Assembly: GCF_001044395.1 (NCBI RefSeq)
Contig: NZ_JANU01000009.1
Span: 1-64,000 of the forward strand
Length of the DNA: 64,000 nt
Reading direction: 5' to 3'
DNA from: Caenimonas sp. SL110
Lineage (GTDB): Bacteria > Pseudomonadota > Gammaproteobacteria > Burkholderiales > Burkholderiaceae_C
The notes below the pieces were generated by a model, which was given only the letters and a program-made list of their open reading frames with translations, ran no database searches and was not told the DNA's origin. How positions within the stretch are numbered: the stretch's first letter is position 1; every line of letters starts with the position of its first letter. Of the stretch, positions 8,338 through 17,053 are shown in pieces. A program made the translations under genes and the position numbers.

Positions 8338-8484
8338 ACGGGTCCGCCGCACTGGCCGACACATACACACGCCTGCCGCTGATCTCGAACTGATCAGGTC
8401 AGGGCACACACTTGCCGCAGGGCTCGTGCAAATCGCACGGGTTTCAAACAACGAAACACGGGCACGCCCGCTGGGAGAAACAAG

Positions 8485-8649
8485 ATGCTGCACTACGCCA
8501 TAGTCTTCTTCGTGATCGCGCTGATTGCGGCGCTGTTCGGTTTCGGCGGCATCGCTGCCGGCGCCGTCGAGATCGCCAAGATCCTGTTCTTCGTCTTCGT
8601 CATCATGGCCGTCGTCGCCTTCGTGATGAGCCTGGGCAAAAAGCGCTGA
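8485..8649 (+). CDS. DUF1328 small membrane protein
   Basis: A 54-residue, almost wholly hydrophobic protein ([20 protein letters not shown] ...) ending in GKKR, with two predicted membrane helices separated by a glycine-rich turn. This is the DUF1328/YtjA pattern. GGGAG at 8473-8477 gives a good ribosome site before the ATG. Members are common in stress-induced clusters of Proteobacteria, but their biochemical role is unknown. It is the first of a run of small envelope genes (DUF883, YqjE-like, unknown, BON) that follows the two-component genes, so it is probably under that system's control. Confidence 0.88.
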   Translation: MLHYAIVFFVIALIAALFGFGGIAAGAVEIAKILFFVFVIMAVVAFVMSLGKKR

Positions 8650-8710
8650 CGCGCCCGCCCGCTGCTCGCCACCGCCTGACTCTTCACCACCCCACACACA
8701 AGGATTCAAC

Positions 8711-9031
8711 ATGGACAGCAACATGCGCTCTATTCGCGCCGGCGCCACCGGATACGCTGACGAAGCACGCGGCCTCACCGACAAGGCCCTGGAATCGACC
8801 CGTGAATTTGCCAGCCATGCACTGGACCTGGCAGGCGAGCGCGCGCGCAACCTGCGTTACGGCGCACGTGACCTGGCCAACCGCGGCGCCAGCACGATGG
8901 GCGATTACGCGTCCTCGACCTCCCGCTATGTTCGCGACGAGCCCATCAAGTCCGCGCTGATCGCTGCTGCCATTGGCGCTGTGGTCGCAGGCCTTGTCAT
9001 TGCAGCTCGCCGCTACAACGACCGCTACTGA
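8711..9031 (+). CDS. DUF883 (ElaB/YqjD/CsbD-like) membrane-anchored protein
   Basis: A 106-residue protein with an amphipathic alpha-helical N-terminal part (repeated Ala/Arg/Asp pattern to about residue 75) and one C-terminal membrane helix (about 80-99, SALIAAAIGAVVAGLVIAAR). This is the ElaB/YqjD layout. E. coli homologues anchor to the inner membrane, bind ribosomes and are made in stationary phase; that role is only inferred here. AAGGATTCAAC precedes the ATG. It is followed 24 bases later by a YqjE-like gene, the same order as yqjD-yqjE in E. coli. Confidence 0.88.
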   Translation: MDSNMRSIRAGATGYADEARGLTDKALESTREFASHALDLAGERARNLRYGARDLANRGASTMGDYASSTSRYVRDEPIKSALIAAAIGAVVAGLVIAARRYNDRY

Positions 9032-9055
9032 AATCGACCACAAGGTTCCGCTTTC

Positions 9056-9436
9056 ATGGCCATGGTGCACCCGATCTTTTCCGTGCTGATCACGCGGCCG
9101 GAACTGGTCATGGACCATGTCTCCGGGTATGCCGCGCTGATGCAGGAAGAGGCATCGACGGTGGGCGTGCATGTCGCGCGCCGCGTGCTGGCCTGGGGCA
9201 TTGCAGTCATCTCGCTGCTGGTGTTCCTGGTGCTGGGCGGCGTGGCGATCATGCTGGGTGCCATGCAAGGACAGTTCCACTGGACGCTGGTGGTCGTGCC
9301 CGCAGTTGCGCTCGCGGCGTCCATCGTCGCAGCCGTGATCGCGAGCAAGCAGTTTCCCGGACGCGCCTTCACCGGATTGAAAGCGCAACTCGATGCGGAT
9401 GCACAGGCGTTGCGCGCGATTGGGGCAGGGACGTGA
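9056..9436 (+). CDS. YqjE-like (phage holin superfamily) membrane protein
   Basis: A 126-residue protein with two strong membrane helices (about 43-65 and 75-97) and soluble ends, as in the YqjE/DUF1469 family. Despite the common database label phage holin, nothing phage-like surrounds it, and the yqjD-yqjE-yqjK-like order argues for a resident envelope-stress set. Its last four bases overlap the next gene (GTGA), so translation is probably coupled. Confidence 0.8.
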   Translation: MAMVHPIFSVLITRPELVMDHVSGYAALMQEEASTVGVHVARRVLAWGIAVISLLVFLVLGGVAIMLGAMQGQFHWTLVVVPAVALAASIVAAVIASKQFPGRAFTGLKAQLDADAQALRAIGAGT

Positions 9437-9924
9437 CCGACGCGGCCGACAAGCTCGCTCGCACAAGGCTCGCCATCATCGAACATGTGCACCGGAAAAA
9501 ACACCCGGAAGATTACGACCGTTCAGGTCAGCTCAAGCGCGCACCGAGTGACGCGCCCATGGACGAACGCGACGAGCTTGCGCAAGCCGCCCGCGGTCCG
9601 CGCGGCACGGGGCGCGCAGCAGCAGCGCGTCGCTGGTATGCGAGCGGGCAACGTGCCTTTGGCGCATGGTGGCGGCATCACCCGGCTCACCTGGGTGTTG
9701 AGCTTGCAACGCCGATGCTTTCGAGCTTCGCCGCGCGCAGGCCCGTCGTCTACCTTGGCGCTGCGGCAGTGCTCGGCGCGGTGATCGTGGTGGCACGTCC
9801 GTGGCGCCTCATTTCGGTGACCGGCCTGGTCGTCGCAATCCTGAAGTCCTCGCAACTATCGAGCATGGTGATGTCGGCCATGTCCGCAGCCGACTTCGAC
9901 CGCGACAGCCGACCGTACGAATGA
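9433..9924 (+). CDS. Unrecognised membrane protein in the yqjK position
   Basis: A 163-residue protein starting with a GTG that overlaps the previous stop (GTGA, 9433-9436). The first half is charged and Arg/Ala rich. One clear hydrophobic stretch (about 103-121, VVYLGAAAVLGAVIVVA) and a weaker one after it suggest membrane attachment. I do not recognise a family. The location after YqjD/YqjE homologues corresponds to E. coli yqjK, but similarity is not evident by eye. It is probably co-transcribed with 8485-9436. Confidence 0.7.
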   Translation: MTDAADKLARTRLAIIEHVHRKKHPEDYDRSGQLKRAPSDAPMDERDELAQAARGPRGTGRAAAARRWYASGQRAFGAWWRHHPAHLGVELATPMLSSFAARRPVVYLGAAAVLGAVIVVARPWRLISVTGLVVAILKSSQLSSMVMSAMSAADFDRDSRPYE

Positions 9925-10028
9925 GTTGAGAGCACACAGTTCACAAGCCGGGGGGCGTGGTGCCATCCCCGGTGAGTTTTAAAGCAGGGCACCGTGAAAC
10001 CGATACTCAACAACTCAAGGAGAAACTC

Positions 10029-10343
10029 ATGAAATACGCAAGAGCCCTCGCATTTGCCCTCGTCGCAGCCACCACCATCGTGTCCACCGGTTGCGCAGTC
10101 GTTCGCGGCCAGGAAACCCCTGGTGCCTACGTCGACGACGCAGCCATCACCACCGCGGTGAAGGCCAAGTTCGTCGATGACCGCACGGTTGACGCCGGCG
10201 CCATCAAGGTCGAAACGCTCAATGGCACGGTGTCCCTGTCGGGCTTTGCCAAGTCCAACCAGGAAAAGGCACAGGCCGAAGTCATCGCGCGCAACACCCG
10301 GGGTGTGCGTCAGGTGCTCAACAACCTGGCTGTTCGCCCTTAA
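10029..10343 (+). CDS. BON-domain lipoprotein (OsmY-like)
   Basis: A 104-residue precursor with a lipoprotein signal (about 1-22, lipobox STGC) followed by one BON domain (about 40-102: DAAITTAVKAKFVDD ... VKVETLNGTVSLSG pattern). BON proteins bind phospholipid and are typical of osmotic and envelope stress responses. The start at 10029 is supported by AAGGAGA at 10015-10021; an upstream in-frame start at 9957 lacks one and would spoil the signal peptide. It is the last gene of the stress cluster, followed 50 bases later by a strong terminator. E. coli OsmY has two BON domains, so this is the single-domain type. Confidence 0.9.
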   Translation: MKYARALAFALVAATTIVSTGCAVVRGQETPGAYVDDAAITTAVKAKFVDDRTVDAGAIKVETLNGTVSLSGFAKSNQEKAQAEVIARNTRGVRQVLNNLAVRP

Positions 10344-10392
10344 GCGCTTTCCGGCAAGCGGGCTTGCTCTACGCAACCCGCTGCATCCGGCC

Positions 10393-10431
10393 AAAAGGGC
10401 AGGCAGTTAAACGCCTGCCCTTTTTGTTTTT
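10393..10431 (+). terminator. Rho-independent terminator after the BON gene
   Basis: A 12-bp stem (AAAAGGGCAGGC, 10393-10404, paired with GCCTGCCCTTTT, 10413-10424) with an eight-base loop runs into a T-rich tail (TTTTTGTTTTT, from 10421). It ends the stress cluster and insulates the metallopeptidase gene. Confidence 0.93.
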
Positions 10432-10452
10432 ACAAATCGTCCGCCTGTTGTC

Positions 10453-11604
10453 ATGAAAACCTTCCGCTGCGATTTCTGCGGCCATCCGCTGTTCTTTGAA
10501 AACGTGCAATGCCTGCAGTGCGGCAGCGACCTGGCATTCCTGCCGCATCGCATGGCGCTGTGCGCGGTAGAACCGGCGCCTGACCAGCCGGAGGGCACGC
10601 TCCAGCGCAAACGGCGCAACAGGACAAAGCCGCCCGGGCGCTTTTATCGCCTGTGTCACAACCATGTGCAGCACCAGGCCTGCAACTTTGCGGTGCCGTC
10701 CACCGACCCCAACCCGCTGTGCGTGTCATGCCGGCAGACACGTGTGCTGCCCGACCTCTCGGTGCCCGAGAACCACACCCGCTGGTATCGCATCGAGACT
10801 GCCAAGCGGCGCCTGTTCTATACGCTGGCCAAGCTGGGGCTGGCTTCGGTCGAGCCGCCGGACGGACAGACGGACGGACCGATCTTTGAATTTCTCGCCG
10901 ACCAGCCCGGCTTCCAGGTGATGACGGGACACTGCAACGGCCTGATCACGATCAATATCTCGGAAGCAGACGATACGGAACGTGTGCGAAGGCGTGTCAT
11001 GCTGCACGAGCCCTATCGCACGCTGCTCGGACATCTGCGCCATGAGTCCGGGCATTACTACTGGGACCGGCTGATCCTGCAATCGGGCCGCGTCGAGTCG
11101 TTCAGGGAAACCTTCGGCGATGAATCCATCGACTACCGCACGGCCCTGGACACCTATTACGCGAACGGCGCGATGCAGGGCTGGCAGGACAGCTACATCA
11201 GCATGTACGCCACGTCCCATCCGTGGGAAGACTGGGCCGAGACATGGGCGCACTACCTGCACATGGTCGACCTGCTGGAAACCGCAGCGTCATACAACAC
11301 GCGCGTGGTCGTGCCCGGCGACGACAGTGATGAAGCGGAGGAAGTGACGAGCCCTTTCGACAACATGTCGGCCGATTTCGATCAGCTGGTCGATCAGTGG
11401 ATGCCGCTCACGCTGCTGGTCAACAGCATGAACCGCAGCCTGGGCCAGGACGATGCTTATCCATTCGCGCTGTCAAAGCGTTCGCTCGCCAAACTCAAGT
11501 TCGTGCACGACGTGATCCATGCGCCGCCGCAGCTGGCGCAGCAGGGGGATGTCGATGCTGCGTCGTGCCAGACGATGAGTGCGCCTGCTGTGGGCGGTGC
11601 CTGA
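10453..11604 (+). CDS. Zinc-ribbon putative metallopeptidase (Peptidase_Mx type)
   Basis: A 383-residue protein with an N-terminal zinc ribbon (C6/C9 and C20/C23), a second Cys/His-rich stretch at about 70-98, and a gluzincin-like H197-E-S-G-H201 motif followed by YYWDRL. This matches the putative zinc-binding metallopeptidase family PF15887. A distal acidic pair lies in HPWEDWAETWAHYLH. The substrate and role are unknown; no signal peptide is present, so the protein should be cytoplasmic. It starts 22 bases after a terminator and converges on the Lhr-type helicase with no gap. No clear ribosome site is seen. Confidence 0.82.
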   Translation: MKTFRCDFCGHPLFFENVQCLQCGSDLAFLPHRMALCAVEPAPDQPEGTLQRKRRNRTKPPGRFYRLCHNHVQHQACNFAVPSTDPNPLCVSCRQTRVLPDLSVPENHTRWYRIETAKRRLFYTLAKLGLASVEPPDGQTDGPIFEFLADQPGFQVMTGHCNGLITINISEADDTERVRRRVMLHEPYRTLLGHLRHESGHYYWDRLILQSGRVESFRETFGDESIDYRTALDTYYANGAMQGWQDSYISMYATSHPWEDWAETWAHYLHMVDLLETAASYNTRVVVPGDDSDEAEEVTSPFDNMSADFDQLVDQWMPLTLLVNSMNRSLGQDDAYPFALSKRSLAKLKFVHDVIHAPPQLAQQGDVDAASCQTMSAPAVGGA

Positions 11605-14070
11605 TCAGGTGTCCCGCTCCATATCGCGCAGGATGCGATCCAGCCGGGTCGACAGCTGCTCGGTCGTCAACTTCTCGCGAAAGCGCTCGACCATCAGCGG
11701 CAGGCTCATCGGGCTCGGATGGCGCAGCTGCGCATAAGCAATTTTCCGCAGTGACAGGCGCTCCAGCGTGGCGCGCAGCCGCGAAATTTCAAGCTCCTGG
11801 CTCAACACTTCTTTCTGCGCCTGCGTCAGCAGCAGATTGCCTTCGTCGTACTTGCGAAACACCTCGAAGAACAGGCCGCTGGACGCCTGCAGCTGCTTCG
11901 CACTCTTGTGCTGCCCTGGGTAGCCCGAGAACACCAGCCCCGCCACCCGCGCGATCTCGCGAAAGCGCCGCTGCGCCAGCTCGGTTGAATTGAGCGATGC
12001 GAGCACATCGTGCAGCAGGTCACCCGTCTCGAACACACGCTGGCTCGTCACCGGCTCCAGGTCGAATTCTTCCGCGCTGACCAGCTCGAATCCGTAGTCG
12101 TTCACCGACATGCTGAACGTGTTGGGCCGGTCGCGCGCGAGCCGCCATGCGAGCAGGCTCGCCAGTCCCAGATGCACATGCCGGCCGGCAAAGGGATAGA
12201 TGTAGAGATGAAAACCCTCGCGCGACTTGAACGACTCGACCAGCACCGCTTCTGGCCTGGGGATCAGTGACAGCCGCGCCTGCGTCTCCAGCATCGGGCG
12301 GGCCGCCTCCAGCTCAGGCTCGGAGAAATCGCCTTCGGACGCACGCTGCATCATCTCCAGCACTGCATCGCCCAGCTCGGTGGACAGCGCCATCTTGCTG
12401 CCCTGCCAGGTTGGCACGGTGCCCTTGGTTTTCGCGGCCTTCTTCACATAGGCAGCCATCTCGCGCACCCGCACGAACTCCAGCAGCTTGCCCGCAAAGA
12501 AGAAGCAGTCGCCGGGCCGCAGGCGCGAGATGAAGCCCTCTTCCATCGTGCCGATGGTGGCGCCGCTCATGTACTTCACCTGCATGGACGCATCGCTCAC
12601 GATGGTGCCGATTCCCAGGCGGTGACGCCTGGCAATGCCGCGATCCGGCACCTGCCAGACACCCTCTTCATTCATCACGATGCGGTGATAGTCGGGGTAG
12701 GCCGTGAGGCTGGTGCCGCCCCGCTCGCAAAACGCCAGCGCCCACTCGAATTCTTCCTGCGTCAGCTCGCGGTAGGCCCACGCGGTGCGCACTTCATCGA
12801 ACAGCTCCTGCGTGCGAAATCCGCCGCCAATCGCGATCGTGACCAGGTGCTGCACCAGCACATCGAGCGGCTTGTCCGGCGACTCGCGATTCTCGACACG
12901 GCCTTCGTACGCGGCGCGGCGCGCAGCAGCGGCCTCGATGATCTCCATCGTATTGGTAGGCACCAGCGTCAGGCGGCTCGCGCGGCCCGGTGCGTGCCCG
13001 CTGCGCCCTGCGCGCTGCATCATGCGCGCGACGCCCTTGGCCGATCCGATCTGCAGCACGCGCTCCACCGGCAGGAAGTCCACCCCCAGATCAAGTGACG
13101 AAGTGGCGACCACTGCGCGCAGGCTTCCCGCCTTCAGTCCCTGCTCGACCCATTCGCGCGTGGCCTTGTCCATCGAACCGTGGTGCAACGCAATTTCGCC
13201 GGCCCACTCGGGCCTGGCTTCCAGCAGCAGCTGATACCAGATCTCGGCCTGCGACCTCACGTTGGTGAACACCAGCGTCGGGCCCGACCGCGCAATCTCA
13301 TCGACAACGGGCTGCTTCATCTGCGCGCCCAGATGCCCGGCCCATGAATACTTGCCCGGATCGACCGGCAGCAAGGTATCGATGATGAGCGGCTTGTCGA
13401 TGCGCCCGCGCACGAGCCTGGGCGCAGGCGCGTCGGGCGATTGCAGGCCGGGGTGGCAGAGCACCTCCATCGCCTCCTGCAGATTGCCCAGCGTCGCGCT
13501 CAGGCCCCACGCGACGAGTCGCGGATTGAACTTCCACAGGCGCGCAATCGCAAGCTGCGCCTGCACGCCGCGCTTGCTACCGATGAGTTCATGCCACTCA
13601 TCGACGACGACGTACTCGACGCCCTGCAGTTCTTCGCGTGCGTTGGCACGCGTGAGCATCAGGGTGAGCGATTCGGGGGTGGTGACCAGCACCGTCGGAA
13701 AACGCCGGTCTTGCCGCGCGCGCTCGGCGCTGGGCGTGTCGCCCGTGCGTTGGCCGATGGTCCACTCGGGCGCCAGGGCGCGCAGCGGTTCGGCCAGCGC
13801 GCGAGTGGTGTCTGAGGCCAGCGCGCGCATGGGCGTGAGCCAGATCGCACGCAGCGGCTCAGCGCCTCTGGCGGGCGGATGGCGGCGCAGCATCTCACCC
13901 AGCATGCCCAGCCACACGGCGTAGGTCTTGCCCGAGCCTGTTGTGGCATGCAGCATGCCGCTGCGGCCCTCGGCGATGGCCTGCCAGACTTCACGCTGGA
14001 ACTCGAAGGGCTGCCATCCACGCTGCGCCAACCATTGCTGCACAGGAGGTTCTGATGGCGCGGGATGCAT
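11605..14070 (-). CDS. Lhr-type DEXH helicase of the ligase-associated DNA repair set
   Basis: An 821-residue superfamily 2 helicase. The Walker A motif is TGSGKT (44-49), and the Walker B/DEXH box is VVVDEWHEL. Motif VI is QRAGRSGHAPG, followed by a long Lhr-specific C-terminal region. The length fits the ligase-associated DNA damage response DEXH helicase (Lhr2) rather than the 1,400-residue full Lhr. The other members of that set, an ATP-dependent ligase and an MBL exonuclease, lie at 17808-20515, separated by four genes. The usual partner endonuclease PdeM is not next to it. It is divergent from the SulP transporter. Confidence 0.9.
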   Translation of the reverse strand: MHPAPSEPPVQQWLAQRGWQPFEFQREVWQAIAEGRSGMLHATTGSGKTYAVWLGMLGEMLRRHPPARGAEPLRAIWLTPMRALASDTTRALAEPLRALAPEWTIGQRTGDTPSAERARQDRRFPTVLVTTPESLTLMLTRANAREELQGVEYVVVDEWHELIGSKRGVQAQLAIARLWKFNPRLVAWGLSATLGNLQEAMEVLCHPGLQSPDAPAPRLVRGRIDKPLIIDTLLPVDPGKYSWAGHLGAQMKQPVVDEIARSGPTLVFTNVRSQAEIWYQLLLEARPEWAGEIALHHGSMDKATREWVEQGLKAGSLRAVVATSSLDLGVDFLPVERVLQIGSAKGVARMMQRAGRSGHAPGRASRLTLVPTNTMEIIEAAAARRAAYEGRVENRESPDKPLDVLVQHLVTIAIGGGFRTQELFDEVRTAWAYRELTQEEFEWALAFCERGGTSLTAYPDYHRIVMNEEGVWQVPDRGIARRHRLGIGTIVSDASMQVKYMSGATIGTMEEGFISRLRPGDCFFFAGKLLEFVRVREMAAYVKKAAKTKGTVPTWQGSKMALSTELGDAVLEMMQRASEGDFSEPELEAARPMLETQARLSLIPRPEAVLVESFKSREGFHLYIYPFAGRHVHLGLASLLAWRLARDRPNTFSMSVNDYGFELVSAEEFDLEPVTSQRVFETGDLLHDVLASLNSTELAQRRFREIARVAGLVFSGYPGQHKSAKQLQASSGLFFEVFRKYDEGNLLLTQAQKEVLSQELEISRLRATLERLSLRKIAYAQLRHPSPMSLPLMVERFREKLTTEQLSTRLDRILRDMERDT

Positions 14071-14167
14071 GGTCGAGTCGTCAGGTCAGAATGTGGGGCA
14101 TTGCATTGTGCGGGCCTTTCAGCGCCCATGAGGAGACCCCCATGCAGTTTCAGGACACACCGATTCG

Positions 14168-15868
14168 ATGACATCGCTCCACCGCTGGTTTCCATTCCTG
14201 AAATGGCCGCGCCCCGACGCGGCGCTCATGCGCAACGAAATCATCGCTGGCATCACTGTCGCGCTGGTGATGGTGCCCCAGTGCGTGGCCTATGCGGCCC
14301 TGGCCGGAATGCCGCTGGTGACCGGGCTCTACGCGGGGCTGCTTCCACCTCTGGTCGCGGTGATGTTCGGCAGTTCGACGCGCCTGTCGGTCGGGCCTGC
14401 GGCGCTGACCTGCATCCTCACCGCGACGTCGCTCACCGGCCTTGCCGAACCCGGCAGCGCGCAGTGGGTCGCGCTCGCGGTCTGGCTTGCCATCATGTCG
14501 GGGGTGATCCAGTTCGCCCTTGGCGCAGGCGGTTTTGCATGGGTGCTCAATCTCGTGAGTTCACCGGTGCTGCTGGGATTCACCCAGGCCGCGGCATTGC
14601 TCATCATTGCGTCCCAGCTGCCGATGCTCATCGGTGTGAAGGGGTCGTTGGTTGCGCTGCTGAACCACCCGGCTATCGATGTGGGCGCGCTGGCATTCGG
14701 TGTGTGCAGTTTTCTCATGCTGGTGGCGGGCAAGAAGTACGCTGCGCGTGTGCCGATGGTCGTGGTTGTCATGGCGGCCGCCGGGCTGGTGAGCTGGCTG
14801 TCGGGCTACTCGACCCACGGCGCGATCATCGGCGCCTTGCCATCGCAACTGCCGTCGCTCTATTGGCCCGGTTGGCCCGGCGCCGAAACGATGAGCGCGT
14901 TGATCGTGCCGGCCATCGTCATTTCGCTGGTGAGTTTTCTGGAGACAGCGTCCAGCGCCAAGATCGAATCGCAGCGCGACGGCAAGCGCTGGAACGACAA
15001 CCAGGACCTGCTCGCGCAGGGACTCGCCAAGCTCGCGTCCGCATTTTCAGGCAGCTTTCCAACCAGCACCTCGTTCTCGCGTTCGGCGATCACGCTCTAT
15101 GCCGGCGGCAAGACGGGTTGGGCCACCATCGTGACCGTCGCGGTGGTTCTTTTGTCGCTGCTCTTTCTGACACCGCTGCTGTATCACGTGCCCAAGGCGG
15201 TTCTTGCGGCTGTGGTGGTCGCGGCCGTTGCGGGCCTGCTCAAGCCGCGCGCCTTGCCGCAGCTGTGGAACCTCGGCCGGGTCGAAGCCCTGATCGCGAT
15301 CGCCACCTTTGCGGTGACCCTGCTCACCTCGCCCCGAATCTACTGGGGCGTGCTCACCGGCGTGCTGCTGGGGCTCGCGCATTTTCTCTATCACCGGCTG
15401 CATCCGCGCATCATCGAAGTGGGACTGCACCCCGACGGCAGCATGCGGGACCGGCACCTGTGGAAACTGCCGCCATTGGCCGCAGGCATGTACGCACTGC
15501 GAATGGACGACGAGCTCGACTTCGCATCGGCCAGCGCATTCGAGCGCGCCGTGATCGAGCAGTTGTCTGCGCATCCGGACGTGCGCGATGTCGCCCTGTT
15601 TGCGCATCCCATCAACCGCATCGATGCCACGGGGGTGGAGGTGTTCAAGCAGGTCCGCGCGCTGCTGCGCGAGCGCGGCGTCACGCTGCACATCAGCGGC
15701 ATCAAGCTGCCGGTTGAAAAGGTGCTGCTGCGCGCCGGCGCGCTGGACGACTCGCCGCTGCTGCGCATGTATCGCACGGATGGCGAGGCGCTCGCTGCTT
15801 TCACTCGCCTGAGTCAGGCGGTCACGATCCAGCCTTCCAGCGGATCGAGCGCCTCTGGCAATCCATAG
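14168..15868 (+). CDS. SulP/SLC26-family anion transporter with STAS domain
   Basis: A 566-residue inner-membrane transporter with about 12-14 hydrophobic segments (residues 20-430, starting with the family motif RNEIIAGITVALVMVPQCVA) and a C-terminal cytoplasmic STAS domain (about 440-550, including HPINRIDATGVEVFKQV). Substrates in the family include sulfate, bicarbonate and dicarboxylates; the sequence does not decide which. If the first operon of the window really releases sulfite, a sulfate role would be attractive, but they are 11 kb apart. The last 55 bases overlap the convergent DUF429 gene. Confidence 0.92.
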   Translation: MTSLHRWFPFLKWPRPDAALMRNEIIAGITVALVMVPQCVAYAALAGMPLVTGLYAGLLPPLVAVMFGSSTRLSVGPAALTCILTATSLTGLAEPGSAQWVALAVWLAIMSGVIQFALGAGGFAWVLNLVSSPVLLGFTQAAALLIIASQLPMLIGVKGSLVALLNHPAIDVGALAFGVCSFLMLVAGKKYAARVPMVVVVMAAAGLVSWLSGYSTHGAIIGALPSQLPSLYWPGWPGAETMSALIVPAIVISLVSFLETASSAKIESQRDGKRWNDNQDLLAQGLAKLASAFSGSFPTSTSFSRSAITLYAGGKTGWATIVTVAVVLLSLLFLTPLLYHVPKAVLAAVVVAAVAGLLKPRALPQLWNLGRVEALIAIATFAVTLLTSPRIYWGVLTGVLLGLAHFLYHRLHPRIIEVGLHPDGSMRDRHLWKLPPLAAGMYALRMDDELDFASASAFERAVIEQLSAHPDVRDVALFAHPINRIDATGVEVFKQVRALLRERGVTLHISGIKLPVEKVLLRAGALDDSPLLRMYRTDGEALAAFTRLSQAVTIQPSSGSSASGNP

Positions 15869-16632
15869 CGCGGCGCGCCCTGGCGCTGCGCCCAGGCCGC
15901 CTGCACGAGACACAGCACGGCGTCCAGGCTGTCCCCGCTCGCATCGTCGACCAGCGCGTCGCGCTGCGCGTGGGTGAGCTTGAGCCGCAACCCCAGGCGC
16001 GTCTGCCCATGCTCCAGCGCAGTGATGAGGTCCTTGCGCGCAATCAGGCGCTCGGGCGTTTGTTTGGCCTTGTCGTCGCTCTTGTAGCTTCGGTTGCCCA
16101 CCAGCTCGCGCGCAAGGAGGCCGGGGTAGGCTTCCAGCGCGACGCGGCGCTCGTCGCCTGCGTGCAGTCCGGGAATATCGACGCCTGCATCAATCAGCAA
16201 TGGCAGCGCGGCATGCAGCATGTACGCGACCGGCGGGTTCACCCACTTCATCGACGGGCTGGAGCCGGCACGCTTGTCGAATGCGCGATGTGCAAACTTG
16301 CCGCCCACAGGCCGCGCATCGCAAAAGGCCGCGAAGGTGGTGCGAATGTCGGCACGCGACAGGCTGGCGTAATGCGCGATGCACTCACGCCAGGTGGTCG
16401 GCCAGCCCAGGTGCTCGACCAGTTCGCGCGGCAGGCCGAACGGAAAGTCGAATCCGCCGACCCACTCGTGCGGCTCCTGCAGCCACTGGCCAAAGGCTTG
16501 CAGTGAGTCGATCTTTTCCAGCCTGGAGAGCACCACGCGGCCGCCCGCCTGGGACCCCAGGGCGATGACGATCGGTTTGCGGCGTGTCGGGCTGCTGGAA
16601 AAATCGCAGCCCAGGAGAACGGGTGCGTTCAG
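15814..16632 (-). CDS. DUF429 protein, apparently starting at CTG
   Basis: A 272-residue DUF429 protein if read from the CTG at 16632. The family's N-terminal strand (LLGCDFSSSPTRRKP) lies upstream of the first ATG/GTG/TTG in frame (GTG at 16536), and no canonical start exists before it. The CTG forms a CTGA overlap with the BLUF stop codon, the standard layout for coupled re-initiation. Conserved features further on include GGFDFPFGLPRELV and KWVNPPVAYMLHAALPLL. DUF429 proteins have an RNase H-like fold and are predicted nucleases or nucleotide-binding proteins; the function is unproven. It is the last gene of the long minus-strand run. Confidence 0.82.
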   Translation of the reverse strand: MNAPVLLGCDFSSSPTRRKPIVIALGSQAGGRVVLSRLEKIDSLQAFGQWLQEPHEWVGGFDFPFGLPRELVEHLGWPTTWRECIAHYASLSRADIRTTFAAFCDARPVGGKFAHRAFDKRAGSSPSMKWVNPPVAYMLHAALPLLIDAGVDIPGLHAGDERRVALEAYPGLLARELVGNRSYKSDDKAKQTPERLIARKDLITALEHGQTRLGLRLKLTHAQRDALVDDASGDSLDAVLCLVQAAWAQRQGAPRYGLPEALDPLEGWIVTA

Positions 16633-17051
16633 ACGCGGCCGCAGATTGCGGCGGTGGCCATCAGGTCTTCGAGCAGTGCGAACGAGACCTTGCCTGAGCA
16701 GCTGTACGGGTCGAGCTCAGGCTTTTCGGAGTACTTGAGCAAGATGGAGTGGTTGAGCTTGGACAGGTTGACCTGACCCATGCTCCAGCCGCCGAACCGG
16801 CGCTCGAAGATCTCTTCGAAGTGCAGCAGCGCGACGTCCTTGTGGCGAACGTCTTTCTGGATGTGCCCGAAGAGCTCGCTCACCTGCATGCGCCCGCCTT
16901 CGATGGCCTGCAGGAAGATCCCGCCGCCATAGCAGAGGATGCCGGTGATGCCCATCTCGGGGTTGTGCTGGCGAGCCTGGTTGAGGATCGATTCGATGGC
17001 TTCCGGGCTCGTATCGACGGCACGGCTGGCATAGAGAAGGCGTACGAGCAT
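16629..17051 (-). CDS. BLUF-domain blue-light photoreceptor
   Basis: A 140-residue stand-alone BLUF protein. All key FAD-site residues are present with PixD/AppA spacing: Y7 (LLYASRA), N30, Q48 (FLQAIEG), W89 and M91. The domain fills about residues 1-95. The C-terminal 45 residues contain a helix cap but no recognised output domain, so it must act by contacting another protein or by oligomer change. The start is the ATG at 17051, two bases after the folE stop. A longer reading frame upstream is antisense-like noise within folE. Transcription is probably shared with folE, the DNA ligase and the exonuclease, hinting at light-linked control of repair or pterin supply. Confidence 0.93.
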   Translation of the reverse strand: MLVRLLYASRAVDTSPEAIESILNQARQHNPEMGITGILCYGGGIFLQAIEGGRMQVSELFGHIQKDVRHKDVALLHFEEIFERRFGGWSMGQVNLSKLNHSILLKYSEKPELDPYSCSGKVSFALLEDLMATAAICGRV

Positions 17052-17053
17052 GA

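Noticed and set aside
9056-9436. Prophage remnant suggested by the holin-type family name
   Set aside because: The gene is YqjE-like and sits in a yqjD-yqjE order. No phage structural, integrase or lysis genes occur in the window.
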